Origin: Chloroflexota bacterium
GTDB taxonomy: Bacteria > Chloroflexota > Anaerolineae > Anaerolineales > Anaerolineaceae
Assembly: GCA_021779955.1 (NCBI GenBank)
Contig: JAJXZS010000034.1
Coordinates: 62,001 to 126,000 of the forward strand
DNA length: 64,000 bases
Reading direction: 5' to 3'
Shown here piece after piece: positions 1-6,431 of the stretch (the stretch's first letter is position 1; each line of letters begins with the position of its first letter). The notes beneath the pieces are model-generated. The model searched no databases. It was not told the DNA's origin and saw nothing but the letters and a program-made list of their open reading frames with translations. The translations under genes and the position numbers were made by a program.

Positions 1-1
1 T

Positions 2-82
2 ATCATCAACCAGGCCGGGACCCACTTCGACCCCGATGTCGTCGACGCGTTCGTGAAGCTGCTTCAGGAAGAAGGCGAATGA
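2..82 (+). CDS. HD-GYP domain protein, C-terminal fragment
   Basis: Only the last 26 codons before a TGA are inside the window. They read IINQAGTHFDPDVVDAF and then a short acidic tail. The GTHFDP-x-VVDAF pattern is the end of HD-GYP domains, where a conserved 'G(T/S)-x-FDP-x-(V/L)V-x-AF' helix closes the fold. HD-GYP proteins usually hydrolyse cyclic di-GMP and are often fused to response-regulator receiver domains; which architecture applies here cannot be seen because the 5' part is missing. An HD-domain protein of another kind with the same terminal helix is possible. Confidence 0.7.
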   Translation: MINQAGTHFDPDVVDAFVKLLQEEGE

Positions 83-89
83 CAAAAAT

Positions 90-162
90 GCCCTCCAGTT
101 AGCAACGCACCCCTTTCTGTCGGTTTTGTCCAACTTTTGGGGTGCTGTTCAGTTCGGAGGGC
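90..162. terminator. Nested inverted repeat between convergent genes
   Basis: An outer 7-bp pair (gccctcc at 90-96, ggagggc at 156-162) encloses an inner 7-bp pair (gcacccc at 107-113, ggggtgc at 139-145). It sits between the stop of the HD-GYP gene and the stop of the convergent cyclophilin gene, with T-rich DNA at 175-181. It probably ends transcription in one or both directions, though no long T-run directly follows the stem. Confidence 0.4.
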
Positions 163-179
163 GTTTCTGATACAGTTTT

Positions 180-695
180 TTATTCTTCAGTGATCGTCAC
201 GGTCAGGAGCTTGACCCCGGGGGATTGAGGGCGCTGCGGATCTCGTTCTGGGATCGAAAACAGTACATCCAATCCCTTCACCACCTGCCCAAAGATCGAA
301 TGCTTATGATCGAGCCAGGGTGTGGCGATGTGTGTGATGAAGAATTGCGAGCCATTGGTGTTGGGTCCTGCGTTGGCCATGGAAAGCACACCCGGTCCGT
401 TATGCTTGAGAGAAGCATCGAATTCATCATTGAACTTATAGCCAGGACCACCCATACCGGTTCCGGTTGGATCGCCGCCTTGCACCATAAAGTTATTGAT
501 CACTCTGTGGAAGATGGTGTTATCGTAGAATCCTTCACGCGCCAGGAACACGAAATTATTCACCGTGTTCGGCACCTTATTGGCATATAAGCTGCAAACG
601 ATATCGCCTTTTTCTGTCTTGAAGGTGGCAGTGTATTTCTTGGTGGGATTGATCTTCATTTCAGGTGGTTTTGACCACTGCTTGGTTTGAGCCAT
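180..695 (-). CDS. Peptidyl-prolyl cis-trans isomerase, cyclophilin type
   Basis: A 171-residue single-domain cyclophilin that isomerises X-Pro peptide bonds. Visible active-site elements are FHRVI (catalytic Arg), [21 protein letters not shown] and the substrate-pocket region [13 protein letters not shown], where the usual Trp is present. There is no signal peptide, so it should be cytoplasmic. I chose the ATG at 695 because GAAAGGA lies upstream at a good distance; a 12-codon longer frame (to 731) has no comparable site. It lies 54 bp downstream of znuB on the same strand; a TACAAT hexamer in the gap may give it its own promoter. Nothing suggests a link to zinc uptake. Confidence 0.93.
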   Translation of the reverse strand: MAQTKQWSKPPEMKINPTKKYTATFKTEKGDIVCSLYANKVPNTVNNFVFLAREGFYDNTIFHRVINNFMVQGGDPTGTGMGGPGYKFNDEFDASLKHNGPGVLSMANAGPNTNGSQFFITHIATPWLDHKHSIFGQVVKGLDVLFSIPERDPQRPQSPGVKLLTVTITEE

Positions 696-749
696 GAGTC
701 TATTCCTTTCTTTTGACGCGAGTTTAATCATTGTAGCATATCCGTAAAA

Positions 750-1601
750 TCACGCGCTGCGATTTGCAGCCAACCTTGCACCGAGCGTACGTGTTGACCA
801 GACGATCACGAAGATCAGGGTACAGGTCAGGACGATTGCAGAGCCCGAAGCAATGTTGAGGTAGTACGACAAGTACAGGCCGGTGATGCCCGAGAAAGCA
901 GCAATGACGGCCGAAATCAGCATCATGCTCGGAAGGTGGCGGCTGAGCAGCGAAGCTGTGGCAGCGGGCGTTACCAACAGGGCTACCATGAGCGCCACTC
1001 CCACCACCTGGAGCGAAACGACGATTGCCATGGCAACGAGCCCAATCAGCATGAATTCCAATACGCGGGTTGGCAGGCGCAATGTGGCGCTCAGCACAGG
1101 GTCGAAGGAGAGCACCAGGAACTCTTTGTAGAAGAGGAAGATTCCAAGCAGGATCACCGCGCCAAAAATGGCAGTGCGGATGAGGTCACCCGTGCCCACA
1201 GCCAGCACATCGCCGAAGAGAAAGTGGGTCAGGTCGGCGGTATAGTTCCTCACCGTGGAGATGAGGGCAATGCCGAGGGCAAACATGCCTGCAAAGATGA
1301 TGCCGATGGCTGTGTCTTCCTTGATCTTCGAGGTGCGGGTTACGATGCCAATTCCCAACGCGCTCAAGAGCGCGGTGAGCATGGCCCACCAAAAGACCGG
1401 TTCGCGCGCTCCTCCGCTGATGAGATACCCCACTGCCACACCGGGCAGAACTGCGTGCGACAGCGCATCGCCAAGGAAAGCCATCCCGCGCAAAATGATA
1501 AAGCAGCCCAGCACTGCGCTGACGACGCCAACCAGGATGGCGGCAGCCATGCCGCGGACCATGAATGCGTATTGCAGGGGGGCTGTGAGGAACTCAAGCA
1601 T
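750..1601 (-). CDS. znuB: Zinc ABC transporter permease (ZnuB/TroC family)
   Basis: A 283-residue polytopic membrane protein of the ABC-3 family that forms the channel for Zn (or Mn/Fe) import. It has the family's N-terminal block MVRGMAAAILVGVVSAVLGCFIILR-type hydrophobic start, a GDALSHAVLPGVAVGY segment (conserved in the family) and about eight hydrophobic helices. Start at 1601 is set by GAGGAAGGA just upstream; this gives an 8-bp overlap with the end of the ATPase gene, as expected for coupled translation. It is the last gene of the regulator-znuA-znuC-znuB unit. Metal identity is inferred mainly from the binding protein and regulator next door. Confidence 0.92.
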   Translation of the reverse strand: MLEFLTAPLQYAFMVRGMAAAILVGVVSAVLGCFIILRGMAFLGDALSHAVLPGVAVGYLISGGAREPVFWWAMLTALLSALGIGIVTRTSKIKEDTAIGIIFAGMFALGIALISTVRNYTADLTHFLFGDVLAVGTGDLIRTAIFGAVILLGIFLFYKEFLVLSFDPVLSATLRLPTRVLEFMLIGLVAMAIVVSLQVVGVALMVALLVTPAATASLLSRHLPSMMLISAVIAAFSGITGLYLSYYLNIASGSAIVLTCTLIFVIVWSTRTLGARLAANRSA

Positions 1602-2445
1602 GAGGATGTCCTTCCTCTTCGCAGCATGTATCGTCGAAAGCGGTTGTGCCGCCTGTCGTTGGGCGTATCTGCAGTTTCCCCGAATAAGCATCTTCCAGGA
1701 TATCTTCGCGGAATACGTCTGCCGGTAAACCGAATGCGAGCTGCCTGTGATTCAACAGCAGCGCCTTGTCGAAACGCTCAGACGCCATTTTTAAATCATG
1801 CAAGGCGACCATGACAGTTACCTTTTGCGGACGTAGATCATCCAGGATTTTGAAGAGCTCTTCCTGCGAAGGCTTGTCCAGCCCGCTGAACGGTTCATCC
1901 ATCAACATCAGCTCGGCATGCTGAGCGAGTGCCTGGGCGATGAACATGCGCTGCTGCTGACCTCCCGAAAGCTGGCTGATCTGACGATCTGCCAATGATA
2001 CAAGATGAACCACAGAAAGCGCGTGATGCACGATTTCTCTATCTCTTTTCCCCGGCCAGTGCATTAAGCCCAACCGGCCGGTACGTCCCATCATGACGAC
2101 ATCGAAAACCCTGACCGGAAAAGTCCAATCCACAAGGCTGCGCTGAGAGATATAAGAAATACACAGATGCCCGCCCGGCTCATGACCTGCAATGCGAATG
2201 GAGCCCGCAGTCGGCTTGAGCAGCCCGGCAATCGCCTTGAACAAAGTGCTTTTGCCTGCGCCGTTAGGTCCGACAACGGCAAGCCTGTCAGCCTGGTTCA
2301 ACTGAAAAAAGATCTGGTCGATGGCCATGATTTCGCCATATTTGACCTGAAGATGATCCACGTTAAGGATTGGCACCCCAGGTTCGTGAGGGAAATACCT
2401 TTCTTCATCGCGTAGAGCAGGTTTACGAAAACGCGCAATGCTCAT
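1594..2445 (-). CDS. znuC: Zinc ABC transporter ATP-binding protein
   Basis: A 283-residue ABC ATPase powering metal import. Walker A is GPNGAGKST (about residues 59-67), the signature is LSGGQQQR, Walker B is LMLMDEP and the switch His is in VALHDL. Its start ATG overlaps the stop of znuA as ATGA (2442-2445). Two oddities: about 25 extra residues precede the ABC core, and the C-terminus carries a roughly 30-residue tail ending in CCEEEGHPHA. The Cys-Cys and His-x-His in that tail are typical metal ligands and could make the ATPase responsive to the transported metal, which is only a guess. Confidence 0.93.
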   Translation of the reverse strand: MSIARFRKPALRDEERYFPHEPGVPILNVDHLQVKYGEIMAIDQIFFQLNQADRLAVVGPNGAGKSTLFKAIAGLLKPTAGSIRIAGHEPGGHLCISYISQRSLVDWTFPVRVFDVVMMGRTGRLGLMHWPGKRDREIVHHALSVVHLVSLADRQISQLSGGQQQRMFIAQALAQHAELMLMDEPFSGLDKPSQEELFKILDDLRPQKVTVMVALHDLKMASERFDKALLLNHRQLAFGLPADVFREDILEDAYSGKLQIRPTTGGTTAFDDTCCEEEGHPHA

Positions 2446-3407
2446 TTGGAACCTGAGTTTCCGGTCAAACCCAACACAATTGCGTTGACATCGAAGCGCA
2501 TGTAATCCTGGTAAGTGGCCGCAGGACCGGAACTGTTCGTTAGCGATCCGGTGTAGATCTGAACGAGAGCGATGCCTGTGTCACCGGCAACCCGCTGTGC
2601 CAGCGACGAGTTGACATTTTGACCGAGGAAGATCGCTTTGACCTGATAGTTACGAATGGCATCTTCGAGGGCGGCAATATCTTGAGCAGAAGGCTCGGAT
2701 GAGGTTGAGTAGGACGGCACGATCGCTCCGACCTGGTCGAATCCATAACGAGAGCAAAAATAACCGAAGATCAGGTGATCGGTAATCATCTTGCGCTCAT
2801 CGGCAGGTATGACAGCGACCTGGGTCTTGATCCACTTGTCGAGAGCGGCGAGAGAATCAAGGGCGGTCTGAGCGTTTGCAGCATACTGCCGGGCGTGCGC
2901 CGGGTCGGCTTCGCTCAGCGCCGTTTCGATGTTCTTTACCCAGATCATGACGTTATTGGGATCTGTCCACACGTGGGGATCGCCTGCTTGATTCGAGGGG
3001 GTAGCATCCGGAGAATGTACATCGGATGAAGAAGACTGCGGCGTGATGCCATCGGAGACGCTGATGATTTTGGCCTTTCCACCCGCATTCTGGACGAGTT
3101 GATCCATGAATGTTTCGAGCCCAAGACCGTTTTCGAAGACAATGGTTGAATTGGCAACTTTGGCGACGTCCTGAGGGGTGGGTTGGTACTGGTGGTCGTC
3201 GGCGCCGATGGGAACGATGGCGTCAACAACGACGTACTCACCGCCGACTTGGCGGACGATATCAGCTACGATGGAGGTTGTGGCAGTCACCTGGAGTTTG
3301 GTGGATGCTGTGGGTTGCGCTGGAGGAGCAGCACAGGCCGCAAGCAGAGCAGAGAGAAAACTGACAGCGATCATTCCTGTGATCAATCGATAAAAAATGC
3401 GCGTCAT
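2442..3407 (-). CDS. znuA: Zinc-binding lipoprotein of the ABC importer (ZnuA-like)
   Basis: A 321-residue cluster A-I solute-binding protein. A short hydrophobic leader ends in the lipobox LLAAC (Cys25), so it should be anchored outside the membrane. Metal ligands visible are His72 (GADDHQY), His145 (DPHVWTDP) and His211 (ITDHLIFGYF). A His at the third position is typical of zinc proteins, whereas manganese proteins such as PsaA have Glu there. The fourth family position, Asp in the usual YTDSL motif, is Gly287 here (YTGSL). The His-rich loop common in ZnuA proteins is absent. It starts 13 bp after the regulator gene, so the four genes form one operon. Confidence 0.92.
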   Translation of the reverse strand: MTRIFYRLITGMIAVSFLSALLAACAAPPAQPTASTKLQVTATTSIVADIVRQVGGEYVVVDAIVPIGADDHQYQPTPQDVAKVANSTIVFENGLGLETFMDQLVQNAGGKAKIISVSDGITPQSSSSDVHSPDATPSNQAGDPHVWTDPNNVMIWVKNIETALSEADPAHARQYAANAQTALDSLAALDKWIKTQVAVIPADERKMITDHLIFGYFCSRYGFDQVGAIVPSYSTSSEPSAQDIAALEDAIRNYQVKAIFLGQNVNSSLAQRVAGDTGIALVQIYTGSLTNSSGPAATYQDYMRFDVNAIVLGLTGNSGSK

Positions 3408-3419
3408 CGAACCAAACCC

Positions 3420-3869
3420 CTATTCTTGAGCATTGGCTCTGCATTCAGGGCAGAGGCCGAAAAGCTGCAGCATATGATCTTCAACGGAGAAACCTGTTTC
3501 CAATGCAACCCTGTCGAAGAGGAGCTCGAGATGGTCGCCTTGAAATGAGACTGTCTTGCCGCAGGAGGTGCAAATGAGCAGGTGCTCGTGGCCATCGTTT
3601 TTGCGCATGATCATGTGGCATCCATCGGAGCGATGGACGCGCTGGATGAGCCCCAGGGATTCGAGCTGCTCGAGGGTGCGATATACCGTAACCAACCCGA
3701 GGTGTGGATCCTTCTTGCGGCAAAGCGCATAAAGGTCTGCAGGCTCCAACGCACGCTGCGCACATGTCAATTCCTCCACAATAATATTGCGGGCGGATGT
3801 AATCCGGCAGCCGCTTTTTTGCAGACTCAGCAGCCATTGTGATGCAAGAGTTTGATTCTGCATATTCAT
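3420..3869 (-). CDS. Fur-family metal regulator, probable Zur
   Basis: A 149-residue Fur-family repressor: an N-terminal winged helix (VTVYRTLEQLESLGL is the recognition region) followed by the metal-sensing dimerisation domain with HEHLLICTSCG and GLCPEC, giving the two structural zinc CxxC pairs (Cys100/103 and Cys140/143). The open frame extends to 3926, but the promoter (-10 at 3906-3911) and the Fur-type box (3881-3899) lie inside that extension, so translation must start at 3869 or at the ATG at 3863, which has a weak GGA upstream. Co-transcription with a three-His zinc transporter argues for Zur; the box resembles classical Fur boxes, so Fur or a mixed role is not excluded. Confidence 0.9.
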   Translation of the reverse strand: MNMQNQTLASQWLLSLQKSGCRITSARNIIVEELTCAQRALEPADLYALCRKKDPHLGLVTVYRTLEQLESLGLIQRVHRSDGCHMIMRKNDGHEHLLICTSCGKTVSFQGDHLELLFDRVALETGFSVEDHMLQLFGLCPECRANAQE

Positions 3870-3880
3870 CCATGTTAATT

Positions 3881-3899
3881 GAAAATGATTATCATTACC
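3881..3899 (-). promoter_or_regulatory. Fur/Zur box over the znu operon start site
   Basis: Read on the minus strand the 19 bases are ggtaatgataatcattttc. They match the classical Fur consensus gataatgataatcattatc at 17 of 19 positions and contain a 13-bp palindrome (3884-3896). With the -10 box at 3906-3911 the transcript should begin near 3899, so the box covers about +1 to +19. Binding there would block the operon encoding the regulator itself and the metal importer: a self-limiting loop. Confidence 0.85.
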
Positions 3900-3905
3900 A
3901 ATAGC

Positions 3906-3934
3906 AGTATACAAAAAAACCTCCATCCCGTAAA
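3906..3934 (-). promoter_or_regulatory. Sigma70-type promoter of the zur-znu operon
   Basis: On the minus strand TTTACG (3929-3934) is separated by 17 bp from TATACT (3906-3911). The -35 hexamer lies in the loop of the upstream htrA-like gene's terminator, so the terminator and this promoter share DNA. Confidence 0.6.
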
Positions 3935-3944
3935 GGGATGGAGG
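3913..3944 (-). terminator. Intrinsic terminator of the htrA-like gene
   Basis: A perfect 10-bp stem (3920-3929 with 3935-3944, 5-base loop) followed on the minus strand by seven T (3913-3919). It lies 19 bp past the stop of the HtrA gene. Confidence 0.93.
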
Positions 3945-3962
3945 AATATTCAGTTGAAATTG

Positions 3963-5159
3963 TTACGGGCGAGCGACCAATGTAACATTCACATTCATGG
4001 TCTTCCCTCCACGAATAATCGTCAGCGTGACGGTCTGGCCAGGATTCGTATCGAGGAAGATGTAGGTCAGCATGTCATCGAAAGTGTTCACATCGACATT
4101 ATCGATCTTTGTGATCACATCGCCACCGATCAGGGTTGGGATACCCAGCACGTCGACAGTGTTGTTGCTGCCCTGCAATCCTGCAGCAGCCGCGGGTCCG
4201 CCGGGTACAACCGTAACGACAAGTACACCGCGCTGAGTGGCAGGCAGATTCATGGCTGTTGCCAGGCTGCCGGTCAGGTCCTGACCGGAGATGCCGAGGT
4301 ACGAGTGGGTGACGCTACCATTAGCGATCAATTTATCCGCAATGGTCTTGACGATCAGGCTCGGGATGGCATAGCCAACACCAGAGCTGGAGCCGCTCAA
4401 GGTTTCGATTGCCGAATTGACGCCAATCACCTGCCCATCCATATTAAGCAGCGGGCCGCCAGAATTCCCCGGGTTGATCGGAGCATCGGTTTGAATGACA
4501 TCCGGGATGCTGAAGGTGGTACCGGTAGTCACTTCGGTCTGGGTCGAGGAACTCGTGTCAAGCAAGCGGCCAAGGCCGGAGACGATACCGGAGGTCAGAG
4601 AGCCCTGCAATCCGAACGGGTTGCCAATCGCCAGAACCATCTGGCCAACCTGGACGGTTGTTGAATCGGCCATGGTCAACGGCTTGAGCTGTGAGTAGTC
4701 TCCGGAGAGCTTGAGAACCGCAATGTCTGCAGCGGGGTCGGCTCCCACCACGGTAGCTGCCTGCTGCGACCCATCGGAGAATGTCACCACGATGCTCTGC
4801 GCGCCGGCAATTACGTGGTTATTGGTGACGATGTGGCCGTTTGTGTCATACACAAAGCCCGATCCGATCACTTCTGTAGGGGTCTGGGTTTGTGACGGGC
4901 TGGTTGAGGCGCTTTGGGATGGGATGACAGTGATATTGACCACCGATGGATTCGTGGCCTGATAGATCTGCATGAACAAGGTCTGCAGCGCCAGGTCAGA
5001 AGAGCTCGGTTGAGTCACACCAGTTGAAGTGGTTGGTGCCTGTGTTGGCGCCTGCGTGGGCGCCTGAGTAGTGGCCAAAGCTGTTGGCGAGGCTACGCAA
5101 GCTGCCAACAGGACCGATACAATTACAAATAAAGATAAAGTTCGAATAGTGCTTTTCAT
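3963..5159 (-). CDS. HtrA/DegP-type serine protease lipoprotein with PDZ domain
   Basis: A 398-residue surface protease. A lipobox LLAAC places the lipidated Cys at 21, followed by a spacer with repeated APTQ units. The trypsin-like domain (about 65-270) shows the triad His115 (TNNHVIAG), Asp145 (DIAVLK) and Ser233 (GNSGGPL); a PDZ domain occupies about 300-395. Such proteins degrade or refold damaged exported proteins. The ATG at 5159 is preferred because AGGTG stands 6-7 bases before it; the alternative GTG at 5168 is part of that same ribosome site. It is transcribed alone, with its own terminator. Confidence 0.93.
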   Translation of the reverse strand: MKSTIRTLSLFVIVSVLLAACVASPTALATTQAPTQAPTQAPTTSTGVTQPSSSDLALQTLFMQIYQATNPSVVNITVIPSQSASTSPSQTQTPTEVIGSGFVYDTNGHIVTNNHVIAGAQSIVVTFSDGSQQAATVVGADPAADIAVLKLSGDYSQLKPLTMADSTTVQVGQMVLAIGNPFGLQGSLTSGIVSGLGRLLDTSSSTQTEVTTGTTFSIPDVIQTDAPINPGNSGGPLLNMDGQVIGVNSAIETLSGSSSGVGYAIPSLIVKTIADKLIANGSVTHSYLGISGQDLTGSLATAMNLPATQRGVLVVTVVPGGPAAAAGLQGSNNTVDVLGIPTLIGGDVITKIDNVDVNTFDDMLTYIFLDTNPGQTVTLTIIRGGKTMNVNVTLVARP

Positions 5160-5282
5160 TTCTTTCACCTATATACCCTCTCGAATTTGTACTCATTTGA
5201 GCAACATGAATTGCTCAATACAAGACGAATGTACAATCGAGAACTTAGAACTCAATTAATGAAAGATTAATTGAACCTAAGC

Positions 5283-5314
5283 AAAAGAAAAGGCAGGGAA
5301 AGAACCCTGCCTTT
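5283..5314 (-). terminator. Intrinsic terminator of the LiaF-like gene
   Basis: A 10-bp stem (aaaggcaggg 5289-5298, ccctgccttt 5305-5314) followed on the minus strand by TTCTTTTG, 20 bp beyond the stop of the LiaF-like gene. The 120 bp between it and the htrA start hold the htrA promoter region but no further gene. Confidence 0.85.
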
Positions 5315-5334
5315 GATCTGCGAAATCTATTTGC

Positions 5335-6336
5335 TCAGTCGATGTTAATGCTTCCAGATCCGCGGTTCATCACCTGGATAAGGATCTTGTTTGCGGCTGT
5401 TGCGTAATTTGACGATTCCCAGGTGCCCACGCCATTACCGGCCGAGCTGATGCTTTGGAGATTCGATGGGAGGTTGAGTGAACCCGAGCCCGAGTCCGTC
5501 ACCTCGATACGCACAGCGGCATTCGAAGGGAGTGAAATGTTGACCGAACCGCTGGCGCTATCGAGCTGGAGAGTCAACGTGGTGGCTGCCGGCAGATTGG
5601 CATGAACCGACCCGGAACCGCTTTCGATCGAAGCCACATAGGCATTTTTCGATTGGGGAAGGGTAAAGTTGGAGCTGCCTGAGGCCATGGATGCCTGTAG
5701 TGCAGACAAATTGAGCCCGCTCAGGTCGGCGGCAACCGAGCCGCTGGCGCCATCGATCGTCAGGTCGACAGGCACGTCCGGGCTGATGCCGATATCCCAA
5801 TTGAGATTGGTGAATGAAAAATTGAATCTGAACCAGTTGGCTGGATTGGTCACCTGGGAAAGTTTGATCGATTTTACCTGGTCTCCAGTAACCGTGTAGA
5901 TGACCGTGCCGCTCCAATGGCCAATCGTCGCATCGAAGAGATTCGCTGAATTATTCAAGGCGTGGATATCTGAAGATTCGGAGGATAAGTTCAGAACCAT
6001 GTTGGCCAAAGAGGTGTTGTCGAGAGGCGTTGTAAACGTCTCAACCTGGGGCGTCTGAGCGGCGGAAGGAGCAGCAATTCCGAGCGCAGGGCCAAAGACA
6101 AGGAACGCGATCACCGCGCCGATTGCCAGCACTCCGATAACAGCACCGGCCCAGGGATTTTGATGACCGAAAAGAAGGTTCAGGCCAATCACGATCAGGA
6201 TCAATGGCCAGAGGTTGACCAGGTTATCCAGGCTGGCTACAGTGATGAGATTCAGGTTCGCCAGCAGCCAGATAGCTCCGACGCCAATCAAGATGATGGG
6301 CCAGAAAAATGAGCGATATCGTCGTGGGTTTTGCAT
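5335..6336 (-). CDS. LiaF-like membrane protein with toast-rack domain
   Basis: A 333-residue protein. The first 100 residues carry an Arg-rich start and three or four hydrophobic helices in the style of LiaI/LiaF-type regions (WPIILIGVGAIWLLANLNLI, then LWPLILIVIGLNLLFG). The rest is a Ser/Gly/Asn-rich beta-repeat domain with recurring 'SGSGS(V/L)' turns, typical of DUF4097/DUF2154 'toast rack' folds. In Firmicutes LiaF restrains an envelope-stress two-component system; no sensor kinase lies beside this gene, so that role is not supported here. ATG 6336 is chosen over 6342 because GAGGT directly abuts the latter. It is a single-gene unit with its own terminator. Confidence 0.75.
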   Translation of the reverse strand: MQNPRRYRSFFWPIILIGVGAIWLLANLNLITVASLDNLVNLWPLILIVIGLNLLFGHQNPWAGAVIGVLAIGAVIAFLVFGPALGIAAPSAAQTPQVETFTTPLDNTSLANMVLNLSSESSDIHALNNSANLFDATIGHWSGTVIYTVTGDQVKSIKLSQVTNPANWFRFNFSFTNLNWDIGISPDVPVDLTIDGASGSVAADLSGLNLSALQASMASGSSNFTLPQSKNAYVASIESGSGSVHANLPAATTLTLQLDSASGSVNISLPSNAAVRIEVTDSGSGSLNLPSNLQSISSAGNGVGTWESSNYATAANKILIQVMNRGSGSINID

Positions 6337-6383
6337 TTGCATACCTCATTTACTAGAGTTACCTAATATACGTCAGGTCTCTT

Positions 6384-6415
6384 AAAAACGTTGCAGCCGG
6401 TGACTCCGGCTGCAA
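6384..6415 (-). terminator. Intrinsic terminator of the DUF5054 gene
   Basis: A perfect 10-bp stem (ttgcagccgg 6391-6400, ccggctgcaa 6406-6415) followed on the minus strand by CGTTTTT. It lies 16 bp past the stop of the DUF5054 gene. Confidence 0.9.
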
Positions 6416-6431
6416 TAAGGTCTGCGAGATG

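Noticed and set aside
936-1814. Long plus-strand open frame of 292 codons across znuB/znuC
   Set aside because: Antisense shadow of two clear ABC transporter genes; its translation is low-complexity, rich in His/Gln/Arg, and matches no family pattern.
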